From assembly GCF_049243985.1 (NCBI RefSeq), contig NC_135377.1:65048145-65112144 (forward strand): a stretch of DNA of 64,000 nt, in the 5' to 3' direction. The translations under genes were made by a program, and so were the position numbers. Shown here piece after piece: positions 21,701-29,780 of this stretch; position 1 is the first letter of the stretch; each line of letters opens with the position of its first letter. This DNA comes from Paroedura picta (lineage: Eukaryota > Chordata > Lepidosauria > Squamata > Gekkonidae). Below the pieces are notes generated by a model. It was not told the DNA's origin, searched no databases, and saw only the letters and a program-made list of their open reading frames with translations.

Positions 21701-24700
21701 AGTACTTACCCTTGTTTAGCACTAATAAACATGCTAAGCATAGAGAATACAAAAGTTAATAGGCTTTCTCCGGAGATAAAGGTAAAGGTAAAGGTATCCC
21801 CTGTGCAAGCACCGAGTCATGTCTGACCCTTGGGGTGACACCCTCTAGCGTTTTCATGGCAGACTCAATACAGGGTGGTTTGCCAGTGCCTTCCCCAGTC
21901 ATGACCGTTTACCCCCCAGCAAGCTGGGTACTCATTTTACCGACCTCGGAAGGATGGAAAGCTGAGTCAACCTTGAGCCGGCTGCTGGGATTGAATTCCC
22001 AGCCTCATGGGCAGAGCTTTCAGACAGCTGCCTTACCACTCTGCGCCACAAGAGGCTCTCCGGAGATACAGAAGACAAAAAGTGAAAAGAAAAGAGATTT
22101 TGTGCACAGGAGAGGTGAAATCAGAAACATGTCACTACTTGGTGGATGTGGCCGGCTGCTATACAGCCCTCTATCAGCAGATATTTCCATTCCCCCCCCC
22201 CCTGCACATGGGAAGACATGCAGAGAGCACGCAACCAAATGAAAAACGAACCTCCTCGGGGTGAGTCAGTCAGACACAAAAGGCCCTTAGCTTTCTCTTT
22301 GCTACAGCTGGGTCTCAATCAGACGTGGAACAATTAATTGACCTGCCATACGTGGTAGTGAGTTTTATGACTGTGCAGCAGTCCCTCTCCTAAGGTGGCC
22401 TCTGGGGTATTACTAGCGCATTTTCACATGGAATGGAGAGATCGCTCGGAATAATAGACAAAAGCTGCCAGAGCAACCAATCATGCAAATTATCGAAGCC
22501 AGACTGATGGGAAAATTAAATTCCAAGACACTTTCAATCGTATATTGAATTAAAGAAAATAAAGGCACCCACGGATCCTACTGGAAGGCTGTCCTGTTCT
22601 GATGAAGTGCTCAATATGAACCTGTAGAAAATACATTATACAGGACCGGAGCCCATGCCAGACACAACACAAACGGCTGCTTACATCTTAAATCACAAAG
22701 CCAAATTCTTCTGGGGCTTTGCAAGTCCTTAATCTTCGTAAGGCAGGAAAACTGTTTTCTCCAACTAAGGATATTATGATATAAAGCCATAGCTGATTGC
22801 ATTAGATAATACCATATATCTTAATACAGGCACTGTTCTCATAGGCTAGGGAGGGCTTACCGGCATGTTTGGAACAGACACTTTCTTTTTAACAAGATGA
22901 GGAGAAGGGGCAGTATCTGCATTTTACAAGTATTTTATATATCCTTATATATCGTTCTGTGCAGAGAGATTTGTACTGGGTAATTCTATGGAAGTTTTGA
23001 AGTTTGGGGTATTTATTACAGGGTTTCCCTTGGCACAGGAACGTAAGGACCCAGCTACACATTACACTTCTTGCAGGTCCACTCGTGATTTTGTCCAGCA
23101 GATATGTCCTTGGAGTTTGCTGTTGCGACTTCGTCGTCAGGGGTGGTTGGACTTGGACTGGGACTATGGCACCCAGTGAAAGGGAGCTTAAGCCTTCCCA
23201 CCTGCATAACGTTCCTGACCTAAGATGGTGAAACGAAGGTGCTATTTGTTTCACTGGAAGAGTCGCTCATCAGCATGCACGGTTCCCCAATGGGGTAAAC
23301 AGCTGCTATCTGGGACCATTTTTAAATGGAAAATGGTGCAGTTGGGAATAGGTCGTGCCCTCTCCGGCGCGCTTTGGCCGTTTTGGCGATCACTGAAGCC
23401 CAAAGTGGCCAGTGCCACTTCAGTGATCGCTGAAGTGGCCAAAGTGCGCCGGAGCACATAATCCTAGTTGGGAATAGGTCATCTCCCTCACACACCACTG
23501 TCTAGATATGGATTGGCCCCACATATCTGGGAATTCAATTTCAACAACCGGGAACTCCCAGTGTACATCTGTATATCTGAGGGTCCACCACTCCCAACAT
23601 GTTCCCCAAAGAACATTAAGTTCCATGAATACCAACTTGTTGGTGATCCCTGGGCCCAAAGACATCTGGCTGGCCTCAACCAGAGCCAGGGCCTTTTCAG
23701 CCCCGACTCTTGCCTGCTGGAATGAGCTGCCAGCGGAGTTCAGGCCCTTACAGAGCTGTCAAAGTTCCACAAGACCTGTGAAATAACACCACCAGGTCTA
23801 TGGGTGCCCCCCACCCACCATACATAAGACTTTCCCTCTACAGGGGACATTTACCACCATAGTAACAGATAATCACCAGTTAAACAGTGGCGTTGTCTTG
23901 AATTTTATTGTATTTTTTATTGTTTTACAGTTTTAAATAGCGTAACACGTGACAGTTTTAACTGTTGTAAACTGCCCTGAGCCTGTCATTGGAGGAGTGG
24001 CCTAGAAATTGAATTATAAATTGAATTATAATAAATAAGAAATTGAATTATAAATAAATAAGAATAAATCTTTCTGACCAGAAACAGTATAACACGCCGT
24101 TAGGCCCCAAGTCTGTTTATGGCTGTGATAGCTATTTGGGTATATAACATAAGTTCCTTATGATTCAGGCCCAGGATTCATCTAGTCTAGCATTCTGTGG
24201 CCAGTGCAGACAGCCAGATCTCAATCCCAGCTTGAAGGCATGTTGTGGCTCTCCGTACCTGGCATTCAGAGGTACGCTGCTTCTGCTTTGTTCTTGGAAC
24301 TCGCAGTCCAAATGATTTGGCCACCACCATGATAGATATTCCTACAACATCAAAGCTGAATTACTGCAGCGTATTCTTCCCACGGCTGGCTTTAAAGCTT
24401 GGCTGGTAAGTTTCATTTGTTCCAAATGCAGCTGTTCATTTAATTACAGGACAGAACTGCAGTGGCACATCACATCAATGCTGTGATACAGCCCTGTTGG
24501 CTCCCAACTATTCTCTTAGCCCGAAGCTCTGGTCTTAATAACTGGATGCCAAATTACACCCAGCTTAAGTGCCTGGGGGCACCATGACACCTGCCAATGT
24601 GTTTCCTTACACTCATTTGGCTCTTGAATCTTGGGGATACCATTCCAAGGAGCTCAAGATTCAGACACCTTACATGGTGCTGTGAGGTTGTTCAGGCCAA

Positions 24701-27700
24701 AGATGAGCTTCATAACAGAGTGAATGTGAACCTGGAACCTCCCAGATCCTTCTGCAACACTCTAACTCACAGATTTCCAACTAGAGTTTCAGGGAATCCT
24801 GGGGTTACGCAAGGGCTCCCCAAAGGTTACGCAGCCTTTCCCAGAAGTCTGGATGGTTGCTGACACCACAAGAAAACACTGACACCCACTTCCCTTGTTG
24901 CCCTAGAGACCTGGTCTTTTTCTCCACAATGGAAAACCAGTAAATGATCAATCAATCGATTGGCTGGCTCCTGCATCCTACATCTGCACCCACTTCTCTG
25001 AAGGGGCATTCACCACTTCCGGGCTTCCTCGAAGCCTGAGAAATATTTCAGGGGTTGAAAAAGCCTGCACCACTCTGCCACACAGGCAGGCTGTGTATCC
25101 AAAGGATAGATCTGAATATTGACTGTCAGGAGAACATTCTGGGCTGGAAGAAAGACTCAGCTCCTCTGAGGGCATTATAACATGGCCACAGCCTTTATTT
25201 CAAACCACCTCCCACTGGAGGGTTGGCCTAGCACGAAGGGTGAAGCCTGACCATCAGCTGTCGGGCTGCTCCACCTGGTTCCCTGGGACACCCTGGGCCC
25301 ACGACTTTCTCAGCCAGGAAAGCAGGTCCCTTTTCTAGAGAAGTGACCCGAGAAAGGGGAGCCAACAGGGCGCCCACCTCATATGGCTACCACCACAGCT
25401 GCCCGGCAGATGAGCTCCTGGCTTTCAAGCCAGGATAACCACACTCGTTCAAGGCCAGCTTCCTTAGTGAGGACCCCAATCCCCCTGGGAGTCTGGTATG
25501 CAAACTGGACTCCCTGCCAACAGGCTCCCTCTCATGACCTAGACCAGGGGTAGTCAAACTGCGGCCCTCCAGATGTCCATGGACTACAATTCCCGGGAGC
25601 CCCCTGCCAGCATTTGCTGGCAGGGGGCTCCTGGGAATTGTAGTCCATGGACATCTGGAGGGCCGCAGTTTGACTACCCCTGACCTAGACCAAGGCTGTG
25701 ACAATAAATATATTTTGTAAACACCGAACTCTGTAACCGCAACTTTTTAACCACACATTGAGAAACAGGGTGGGTGGGAGGGAACCTGTTTGTGTGGCCG
25801 CCGGAAAGGAGAGGTGGGCCACAAGCCCATGGTGACTATTTATAGCCACCTAGCCCACCTACCCGCCCCTGACGCCAACGCGTTCTGACATGCCTATGTT
25901 GTGCCCGAGTTCATCGCGACCTCCACCAGCCCGCTCTCCACAGCGTCAACCAGCATCCCAGTGAATTGCAGCTGCTCATTATGCAGAATTTATTTCCATA
26001 GACAGCTCTGCCCAGGACTGCCCATTTTATCTGCTGCTGTGCTTTTTCAAATAACTGAAAGATACCAGTAAAATGAACTTTATCATTATTCAAAGCTATA
26101 TGCACTGAAATTTTATTGGGCTTTATTTTAACCGAAATTTTACAAGCCACCCATTTTCTGGCCGTGTGGCGGGGTAGGAATGCAACACATAAAACAAAGA
26201 AGCAAACAAGCTAGCTGCCAATGTTTCTTAAAAAATAGAACTTGCAGGGCTGAAGTGTGAGACTAGCCATCTGAAACAGATGTCGTTGGTCCTGCAAATT
26301 GTTCTTTTAAACAAGAACCGGCTTAATGTCCAGGCTTAAGGACTCTGGAATTCTCTTTGAAACCTGGCAGAGCTTTTCAGGCTCACACAGATGGGGGTAC
26401 AGAACTTGGAGAGGCATCAGTCTTGGGGAGAGCCAGGCCTCAGGAAATCAAGTGCAAGAGAAGGCGAAGAGCACAGTTGATTGCTAAAGCCACATTGATG
26501 CTGCTGAGGTTTATTGAAGTAGCCACTGCAAATAGCTACAGGAGTAACAAACACCTGGAAATTAGGATGGTACAAGAAATTATTTAACTGATCTCTTTAG
26601 AAGAACAATATTGATTTCAGGGTTCCATCCAATATACATGATTTGTTCAGTTTTTTATTATGGAGGTTGTGTGCAGAGTCAGCATACTGTTTAGATGTAA
26701 AAGGTTTCTACCATCAGTAGCGTCCCTATCTTATCTGGCCCCCTGGCAGATAAGTTTTTAACATTTCCCTTCTCTATTTTCTTTGTCCTCAAGTCACAGC
26801 TGACTTATGACGATCCCCCAGGGCAGGGGTGGCTAAACTGTGGTTCTCCAGATGTTTGTGGACTACAATTCCCGTGGGCTCCTGGGTTTCCCAGGCAAGA
26901 GATGTTTGGAGTTGGTTTGCCATTGCCGGCCTCCACCTTGGCCCTCCTTAGCTTCTGTGACCTGACAAATCAGGCTAGGCGGGGACTATCTACAGTGCCC
27001 AGCCAACTCAATGCCATTGTGGCAATGCCAGCAGATGTCAAGCACAACAACACAATCCAAGCAAGGGGCAGGGGGTGCCTTGTACATTCTTTGCCAAGCA
27101 GAGTAGGGATGAGTAGATCTTGAGATCAAAAGATGGAAATAAGGGGAGTAGAGACACGGAAAAATTAGGTGAAGGATGAATGCGAAAGGGGTGAGAAAGG
27201 AGAGAAATTAAGAGAAGGAAACACTGTTTTATCTTGCTGCGACACCTTAACTACTGCTTTGCACGATCTCGCCAAGCTGTGTGCAAGGCTAAAGGCTAGA
27301 TCAGGGATTCCCAGCCAGGGGCCTTTCCTCTCCTACCTTAATGGACTTGGCCATTCTTTCAAGCCAACATGACACAGAGCTACTGTAGCAATAGTACAGG
27401 TGTGCAGTGGAGCGAAAGGAGGGTGAAGGACCCTGGTGGTTATGTCACTTCTGGTGACATGTCACTTCCAGGGGGCATGACAGGGCGATGTGGCCAACAG
27501 ATGTCACTTCCGGGGGTCCTCAAAACTTGAAAATTTATTCTCCTTTTGACTATCCAAAGATGGCTTGTCTGACTAGGGGGGGCATCACCTGGGCATGGAA
27601 TTTGGGTCTCTGTGGGTGGCTAAATAGTTGTGAATTTCCTGTATTCTTCAGAAGGTTGCACTAGATGATCCTGGAGGACCCTTTCAACTCTATGACTTTA

Positions 27701-29780
27701 ATAGAAACTGCTCAGTGGCACACCCCCCTACATCATGTGGTGCCCAGGACATGTGCCATGCCTGCCATACCTTAAATTCACCACTATCTACTGTGCCTGG
27801 CCTTCTTAACCCATCACTGGTCTATTTGCTTTGCAGAGCTTATCTACCATGAAGGGCCTATTTCACTCAACGTCCATGAAATCCCTCAAGTAAGTTCTTG
27901 GTTTCCTCTCTGGAAGAGAAATACTAACCCGGTGGGGAAGCTACCAGCAGCAATGCTGTGATTATGTTAATGTATCACAGAACTAGACATATGAATGAGG
28001 GATATGCCTGTTGTAATCTCATTTAGTAGTGCCTGCAACAATAGTGCCTGCAACATGTTGTGACATCATCGCTTGATCCACAACTCAGCCCGAGAGGGAT
28101 GTATGAACTGTTTGAGCTATCGCTCGGCCCAAGTTGAAGACGGGAACTGCTTGAGATGACATGGCCATTCCCATGCTGTCAATGCATTATCAGCCATGGC
28201 TCACTCATAAATGAAAGCCCTCACTTTAGACGAGGGTGATCAAATGACAGACACTTATGTGTGAAGCAGCTGTTAAACTTACCTAAGAAAGGAGCTTACT
28301 AGATATCCAAGTCCTGTGTCTTTGGCACCAAGATCCATCTTAATCATAGTGGACTCTCTGGCTGGTACCCCACTGAAGTCCCTGCCCTCCCCAGGCTCTA
28401 CCCACAATTCCCCAGGAAAAAAAGCAATACTGACCCCAAAAAATACAGAGTCAAAGAACCAAAAAGGTTAAATAAATGGAAACATGAGGCCAGATGTTTA
28501 AAGTATTTTACACAGAAGAATTAGAAGTATATTTAAAGGTGATACAAAGGAAATGGTTATATTTTATGGAGAAGGTTAAAAGCACTAAAAGGCCTCAATA
28601 TTGGCCACATTTATAAAATCGATACCAGAGTAAGCAAACTAGGACCCAGCAGTCTAACCCAGATGCACTTCGGTGCAACAGCCCTCTTCAGTGGTCAAGC
28701 ATAGAACTGCATGCATAACTTGCACGATACATACTAGGCTCAAGGCATAGAACGCATTCCATCAGATGATGGAAAGGACACTGTGGAAATTGTATTCCTA
28801 TAGGGCTGAATAGGAATTGTTGCAGCCTCGTTATTTCTCACAGAAGACCCGGATCGAACACAGTAGTGGTGAGGTGGTAACTCAATATGCACCTTCCTTA
28901 CAAATAATCAATTGTAGTGAAGAGCCAATGGCATGCATTGTAAGTAGAAGTTTCACAGCATGGACATGGCAACCCAACGCCCCTCTTCCCCTACCAGTAG
29001 CCAGCCAGGATCTGGGATCCTTGAGGTATCCAGTTTTATTGTTGTTGTTAGTTGCAAAGTTGTGTCTGACCCATCACAACCCCATGGACAATGATGCTCC
29101 AGGCCTTCCTGTCCTCTACCATTCCCTGGAGTCCATTTAAATTTGCACTGACTGCTTCAGTGACTCCATCCAGCCACCTCATTCTCTGTCGTCCCCTTCT
29201 TCTTTTGCCCTCGATTGCTCCCAGCATTAGGCTCTTCTCCAGGGAGTCCTTCCTTCTCATGAGGTGGCCAAAGTATTTGAGTTTCATCTTCAGGATCTGG
29301 CCTTCTAAAGAGCAGTCAGGGTTGATCTCCTCTAGGACTGACTGGTTTGTTTGCCTTGCAGTCCAAGGGACTCACAAGAGTCTTCTCCAGCACCAGAGTT
29401 CAAAAGCCTCAATTCTTTGGTCCAACTTTCACAGCCATACATTGCAACTTGGAAGACCATAGCCTTGACTGTATGGACAGTACCAAAAGGCATCCAGTCT
29501 ACACGTCCCATAATGCTGACTGGAAACCTGTTCCCCGGGCTTCTCTAAGCAGCTGCTTGTTGCAAGTCGGTTCAGTATAGTGGGATCCAAAAGTAGATCT
29601 CGGTATCACACGAAGAACGGTCTTTTCTTGGTAAAAGAAGGATGCACTCCTTGCAGGCTTTTGCTGAGCTGATGCTTTGCCATCATTTTCTTGCAGGGAG
29701 ACTTTAATGCGACAGTGGAGATGTTTAACGAAGACCACCGCACTGTCATTTGCACTGATATAACCATTCTGAGCCAGTGA
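6676..29780 (+). CDS. LY86: LY86 / MD-1, complete five-exon gene
   Basis: The protein is a secreted ML-domain (MD-2-related lipid-recognition) protein. In known vertebrates MD-1 binds the ectodomain of CD180 (RP105) on B cells and myeloid cells and modulates TLR4-type responses. Five exons join as 6676-6790, 17442-17528, 20975-21103, 27837-27889 and 29697-29780. That gives 468 bases, or 155 residues plus stop; the human protein is about 162. Intron phases are 1, 1, 1 and 0. Recognition rests on WPTHTVC (20-26), RSCDPLQDFAF (36-46), LSFCGRKKG (102-110) and ELIYHEGP (111-118), each close to human MD-1 as I recall it. Residues 1-19 are a signal peptide. Cysteines are at 26, 38, 51, 95, 105 and 147, matching the MD-2 disulfide layout (25-51, 37-148, 95-105). 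N-glycosylation sequons occur at N101 (NLS) and N132 (NAT). No stop or frameshift is seen. MD-2 (LY96) is the alternative family member, but the motif matches favour MD-1. Confidence 0.93.
6935..7290 (+). mobile_element. L2 LINE 3' end with (ACTAAT)n tail
   Basis: A decayed C-terminal coding piece is followed by a 3' UTR ending TTGTAAGCCGCCTCGAGCC and GGAGGCGGGTAATAAAT. The tail has expanded into an ACTAAT array at about 7213-7283. Confidence 0.75.
7213..7283. repeat. (ACTAAT)n microsatellite
   Basis: About eleven hexamer units grow out of the L2 tail. Confidence 0.95.
7295..7665 (+). mobile_element. L2 LINE 3' end
   Basis: It reads like the L2 C-terminal coding text GGAACGCCCTCTCCCTTGAG, then a T-rich UTR and a decayed terminus near TACATGAGTAAATAA. 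Confidence 0.6.
7800..7973 (+). repeat. Short AGGGTTGCCA-ended repeat, copy 1
   Basis: The family is about 200 bases long. Its consensus-like ends, AGGGTTGCCA and TGGCAACCCT, are inverted, so a MITE is likely. Internal hallmarks are GTATAATGCCAT, CATTTTCTCCAG and GGAACTGATCTCTG. This copy ends AGGTAACCCT. Confidence 0.7.
8556..8656. mobile_element. Palindromic hAT-type MITE, diverged
   Basis: The ends are CAGGGGTGGACAAAC and GTTTGGCCACCCTG. The flanks TCATATAG and TCATATTA match at six of eight bases. It is an older copy with shortened arms. Confidence 0.75.
8811..9010 (+). repeat. Short AGGGTTGCCA-ended repeat, copy 2
   Basis: It runs from AATACCTGGAGATTTGGG to CACCTGGAGGTTGGCAA and has the standard interior. 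A 14-base stretch near the start is duplicated (GGAAATACCTGGAG). Confidence 0.75.
9838..10070 (+). mobile_element. tRNA-L2 SINE
   Basis: The head text AGATTCTAATCCACAGATC and GGTTTGATTCCCCACTCC is followed by AGCTGGGTAACCTTGGGCC and a decayed L2-like tail. Just before it, three tandem copies of GCGAGCCAGTGT occur. Confidence 0.75.
10640..10860 (-). mobile_element. Penelope-like remnant with hammerhead core
   Basis: On the minus strand CTGAGGA (10792-10786) is followed by a five-pair stem GACCC/GGGTC with loop AGCGA, then GAAA (10769-10766) and GGCATGC. This is a hammerhead catalytic core with an intact stem II. Vertebrate Penelope-like elements are known to carry such ribozymes. No reverse transcriptase is seen here. 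Confidence 0.5.
11015..11085 (-). repeat. Short AGGGTTGCCA-ended repeat, partial
   Basis: Only the end CAGAGCTGGCAACCCT and about 60 adjacent bases remain. Confidence 0.65.
11355..11485 (-). repeat. Short AGGGTTGCCA-ended repeat, partial
   Basis: The text CTTTGGAGGGTGAACTCTA and CAGAGCTGGCAACATT places it in the family. The opposite end is missing. Confidence 0.65.
12335..12560 (+). repeat. Short AGGGTTGCCA-ended repeat, near full length
   Basis: It begins GAATTGGCAGGTCCAGG, carries GGGGTATAATGCCATC and TTTTCTCCAGTGGAACTG, and ends in a small duplication of GGAGATCCCAAGATC. Confidence 0.75.
12840..13255 (+). mobile_element. L2 LINE 3' end
   Basis: The C-terminal coding text (GGTGGAACGCTCTGCC, AGGGCCTGCAAGACGGAGC) runs into a UTR ending CAGCCACCCTGAGCTGACC. 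Confidence 0.8.
13534..13755 (-). repeat. Short AGGGTTGCCA-ended repeat, near full length
   Basis: It reads GATGCCAGCTGCTAGGTGGG to CCAGAGCTGGCAATCCTA and has the standard interior in reverse orientation. Confidence 0.8.
14205..14372. mobile_element. Inverted pair of Penelope-like 3' ends
   Basis: Two copies of GAATAAATCTTTGTTGG followed by TCTTAAAGGTGC and GGACTCTGATTTTATT lie head to head around a short centre that contains CTTTCAAGTGCAAGC. Read on the minus strand the centre gives GCTTGCACTTGAAAGC, the 3' half of a hammerhead-like core. Confidence 0.6.
15158..15245 (+). mobile_element. Sauria-type SINE, 5' part only
   Basis: The head GAGCCTCTTGTGGCGCAGAG runs to GCCCATGAGACTGGGAGTTC, then homology stops. 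Confidence 0.85.
15436..15712 (+). mobile_element. Sauria-type SINE with BovB-like tail, near full length
   Basis: It has the tRNA-like head AGAGCCTCTTGTGGTGCAG, the middle GGTTGACTCAGCCTTCC and the tail GGGTCAGACATGACCCAGTG, which resembles the BovB terminus. It ends in CTTTACCTTTA repeats. BovB mobilisation is inferred. Confidence 0.88.
16395..17300 (+). mobile_element. Non-LTR LINE fragment, R4-like
   Basis: Decayed frames read LLYVDDAVLLS (an RT YxDD box) and KPHILVFGRSRKI, then FTYLGLVFHHSLNWNHH. This resembles R4/Dong-type LINEs known from lizards, though the clade call is from memory. A 43-base in-frame tandem duplication lies at 16933-17020. Confidence 0.6.
17442..17528 (+). CDS. LY86: LY86 exon 2
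   Basis: The acceptor is a pyrimidine tract ending in TTTTCTCGCAG at 17441, and the donor is GTAAGT at 17529. Joined in phase 1 to exon 1, the 87 bases encode residues 39-67, beginning DPLQDFAFTLDSC and containing HVNIR. The human counterpart begins DPLQDFGFSVEKC and contains NINIR. C51 is expected to pair with C26. This exon is too short for a simple ORF scan, so it was found by homology and splice signals. An L2 fragment starts about 80 bases downstream. Confidence 0.92.
17605..18045 (+). mobile_element. L2 LINE 3' end
   Basis: The C-terminal text CCTGGTGGAATGAGCTCCC and GGGCCTGTAAGATGGAGC runs into a UTR and the decayed end TTAGCCGCCATGAGCCG. Confidence 0.8.
18716..18863. mobile_element. 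Palindromic hAT-type MITE with perfect arms
   Basis: This is a 148-base near-perfect palindrome with ends CAGGGGTAGTCAACC and GGTTGACTACCCCTG. The arms match for about 71 bases with no mismatch that I can find. The flanks are identical 8-base duplications, CTCTAAAG (18708-18715 and 18864-18871). It lies in LY86 intron 2. Confidence 0.93.
20600..20735. mobile_element. Palindromic hAT-type MITE
   Basis: The ends are CAGGGGTAGTCAAAC and the matching inverted copy. The flanks CTCCAGAG and CTCTAGAC match at six of eight positions. It lies in LY86 intron 2, about 240 bases before exon 3. Confidence 0.9.
20975..21103 (+). CDS. LY86: LY86 exon 3
   Basis: The acceptor is TTCTCTCTGCAG at 20974 and the donor is GTAATT at 21104. 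The 129 bases encode residues 68-110, from R-Y-S-I-R-E-L-F-V to F-C-G-R-K-K-G. The segment SIRELFVTVSLG corresponds to the human strand reading DIKELFLDLALM. C95 and C105 should form the short-loop disulfide typical of ML proteins. N101 lies in an NLS sequon. The intron just downstream contains a run of Gs within 50 bases of the donor. Confidence 0.93.
21110..21490 (+). repeat. Dispersed repeat, copy A in LY86 intron 3
   Basis: It shares TTAATGGACTTGGCC, GTCACTTCCAG, GTGGCCA and TCCTCAAAACTTGAAAA, in the same order, with 27300-27560. The family is not recognised. Confidence 0.65.
21776..22059 (-). mobile_element. Sauria-type SINE, full length, with target duplication
   Basis: It is oriented minus, from GGTAAAGGTAAAGGTATCCC to CGCCACAAGAGGCTCT. 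The 12-base sequence TCTCCGGAGATA occurs at both ends (21767-21778 and 22057-22068). The SINE end and the duplication overlap by a few bases. Confidence 0.92.
23340..23480. repeat. CpG-rich foldback between 15-base direct repeats
   Basis: AGTTGGGAATAGGTC occurs at 23340-23354 and 23466-23480. Between them lies an inverted repeat with arms around CTCCGGCGCGCTTTGGCC and GGCCAAAGTGCGCCGGAG, and GCGATCACTGAAG near the centre. I do not recognise the family. Confidence 0.8.
23590..24070 (+). mobile_element. L2 LINE 3' end
   Basis: The text CTGGCTGGCCTCAACCAGAG, GCTGGAATGAGCTGCC and the UTR end TTGTAAACTGCCCTGAGCC are L2-type. The tail is AATTGAATTATAA repeats. Confidence 0.85.
24140..24330 (+). 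repeat. LINE-like fragment with ATCTAGTCTAGCATTCTG
   Basis: It shares this motif class with 34205-34330. I recall similar text from CR1-type repeats of reptiles, but it is too short to be sure. Confidence 0.4.
24770..25075. repeat. Dispersed repeat, fullest copy
   Basis: It runs from CAACTAGAGTTTCAGGGAA to GGGGTTGAAAAAGCCTGC. The 4076-4235 and 30310-30655 copies overlap its 3' half. It may be a non-autonomous DNA element. Confidence 0.5.
25545..25682. mobile_element. Palindromic hAT-type MITE
   Basis: The arms of about 67 bases differ at one position. The 8-base duplications ACCTAGAC (25537-25544 and 25683-25690) are identical. It lies in LY86 intron 3. Confidence 0.93.
26824..26885. mobile_element. 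Half of a palindromic MITE
   Basis: Only the left arm remains (CAGGGGTGGCTAAACTG to ACAATTCCCGTGGGCTCC). Confidence 0.7.
27300..27560 (+). repeat. Dispersed repeat, copy B in LY86 intron 3
   Basis: It is the partner of 21110-21490 and ends 280 bases before exon 4. Confidence 0.65.
27837..27889 (+). CDS. LY86: LY86 exon 4
   Basis: This is a 53-base exon between the acceptor CTTTGCAG (ending 27836) and the donor GTAAGTTC (27890). It completes codon 111 and encodes ELIYHEGPISLNVHEIPQ (111-128). The human equivalent is EQIYYAGPVNNPEFTIPQ, so the ends and the GP core are conserved while the middle has diverged. It ends in phase 0. Confidence 0.91.
28430..28700 (-). mobile_element. Penelope-like remnant with hammerhead-like core
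   Basis: On the minus strand CTGAAGA (28691-28685) is followed by a GC-rich hairpin, then GAAG (28671-28668) and TGCATCTGGG. This has the order and spacing of a hammerhead core with one core base altered. Confidence 0.4.
29041..29495 (-). mobile_element. BovB (RTE) LINE 3' end in LY86 intron 4
   Basis: The minus-strand frame reads LKYFGHLMRRKDSLEKSL and GRQRMRWLDGVTEAV, ending in VMGQTQLCN at the BovB terminus. It is close in sequence to 3440-4075. Confidence 0.9.
29697..29780 (+). CDS. LY86: LY86 exon 5, C terminus
   Basis: The acceptor TTTCTTGCAG ends at 29696. The exon encodes residues 129-155 (GDFNATVEMFNEDH..., ending CTDITILSQ) and the TGA stop at 29778-29780. Human MD-1 starts this exon GEYQVLLELY and has VACANATIMCS near the end. 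C147 should pair with C38. The sequon N132-A-T lies near the start of the exon, not at the human ANATI position. The last human cysteine is not present. A BovB fragment ends about 200 bases upstream. Confidence 0.91.
   Translation, partial: GDFNATVEMFNEDHRTVICTDITILSQ

Larger units (their letters stand above)
21104..27836 (+). other. LY86 intron 3 (about 6.7 kb), contents
   Basis: It holds two copies of a repeat with CACTTCC motifs, a Sauria-type SINE, a foldback between direct repeats, L2 and other LINE pieces, and palindromic MITEs. Stretches 22069-23339, 25700-26823 and 26900-27290 show nothing I can identify. Confidence 0.75.
27890..29696 (+). other. LY86 intron 4 (about 1.8 kb), contents
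   Basis: It contains a short piece of the AGGGTTGCCA-ended repeat (28345-28420), a Penelope-like remnant with a hammerhead-like core (28430-28700) and a minus-strand BovB 3' end (29041-29495). Positions 27890-28340 and 28700-29040 show no recognised element. Confidence 0.75.

Noticed and set aside
6676-29780. LY96 (MD-2) instead of LY86
   Set aside because: The mature start WPTHTVC, DPLQDF and the GP motif of exon 4 match MD-1 better than MD-2, although the cysteine layout is shared.
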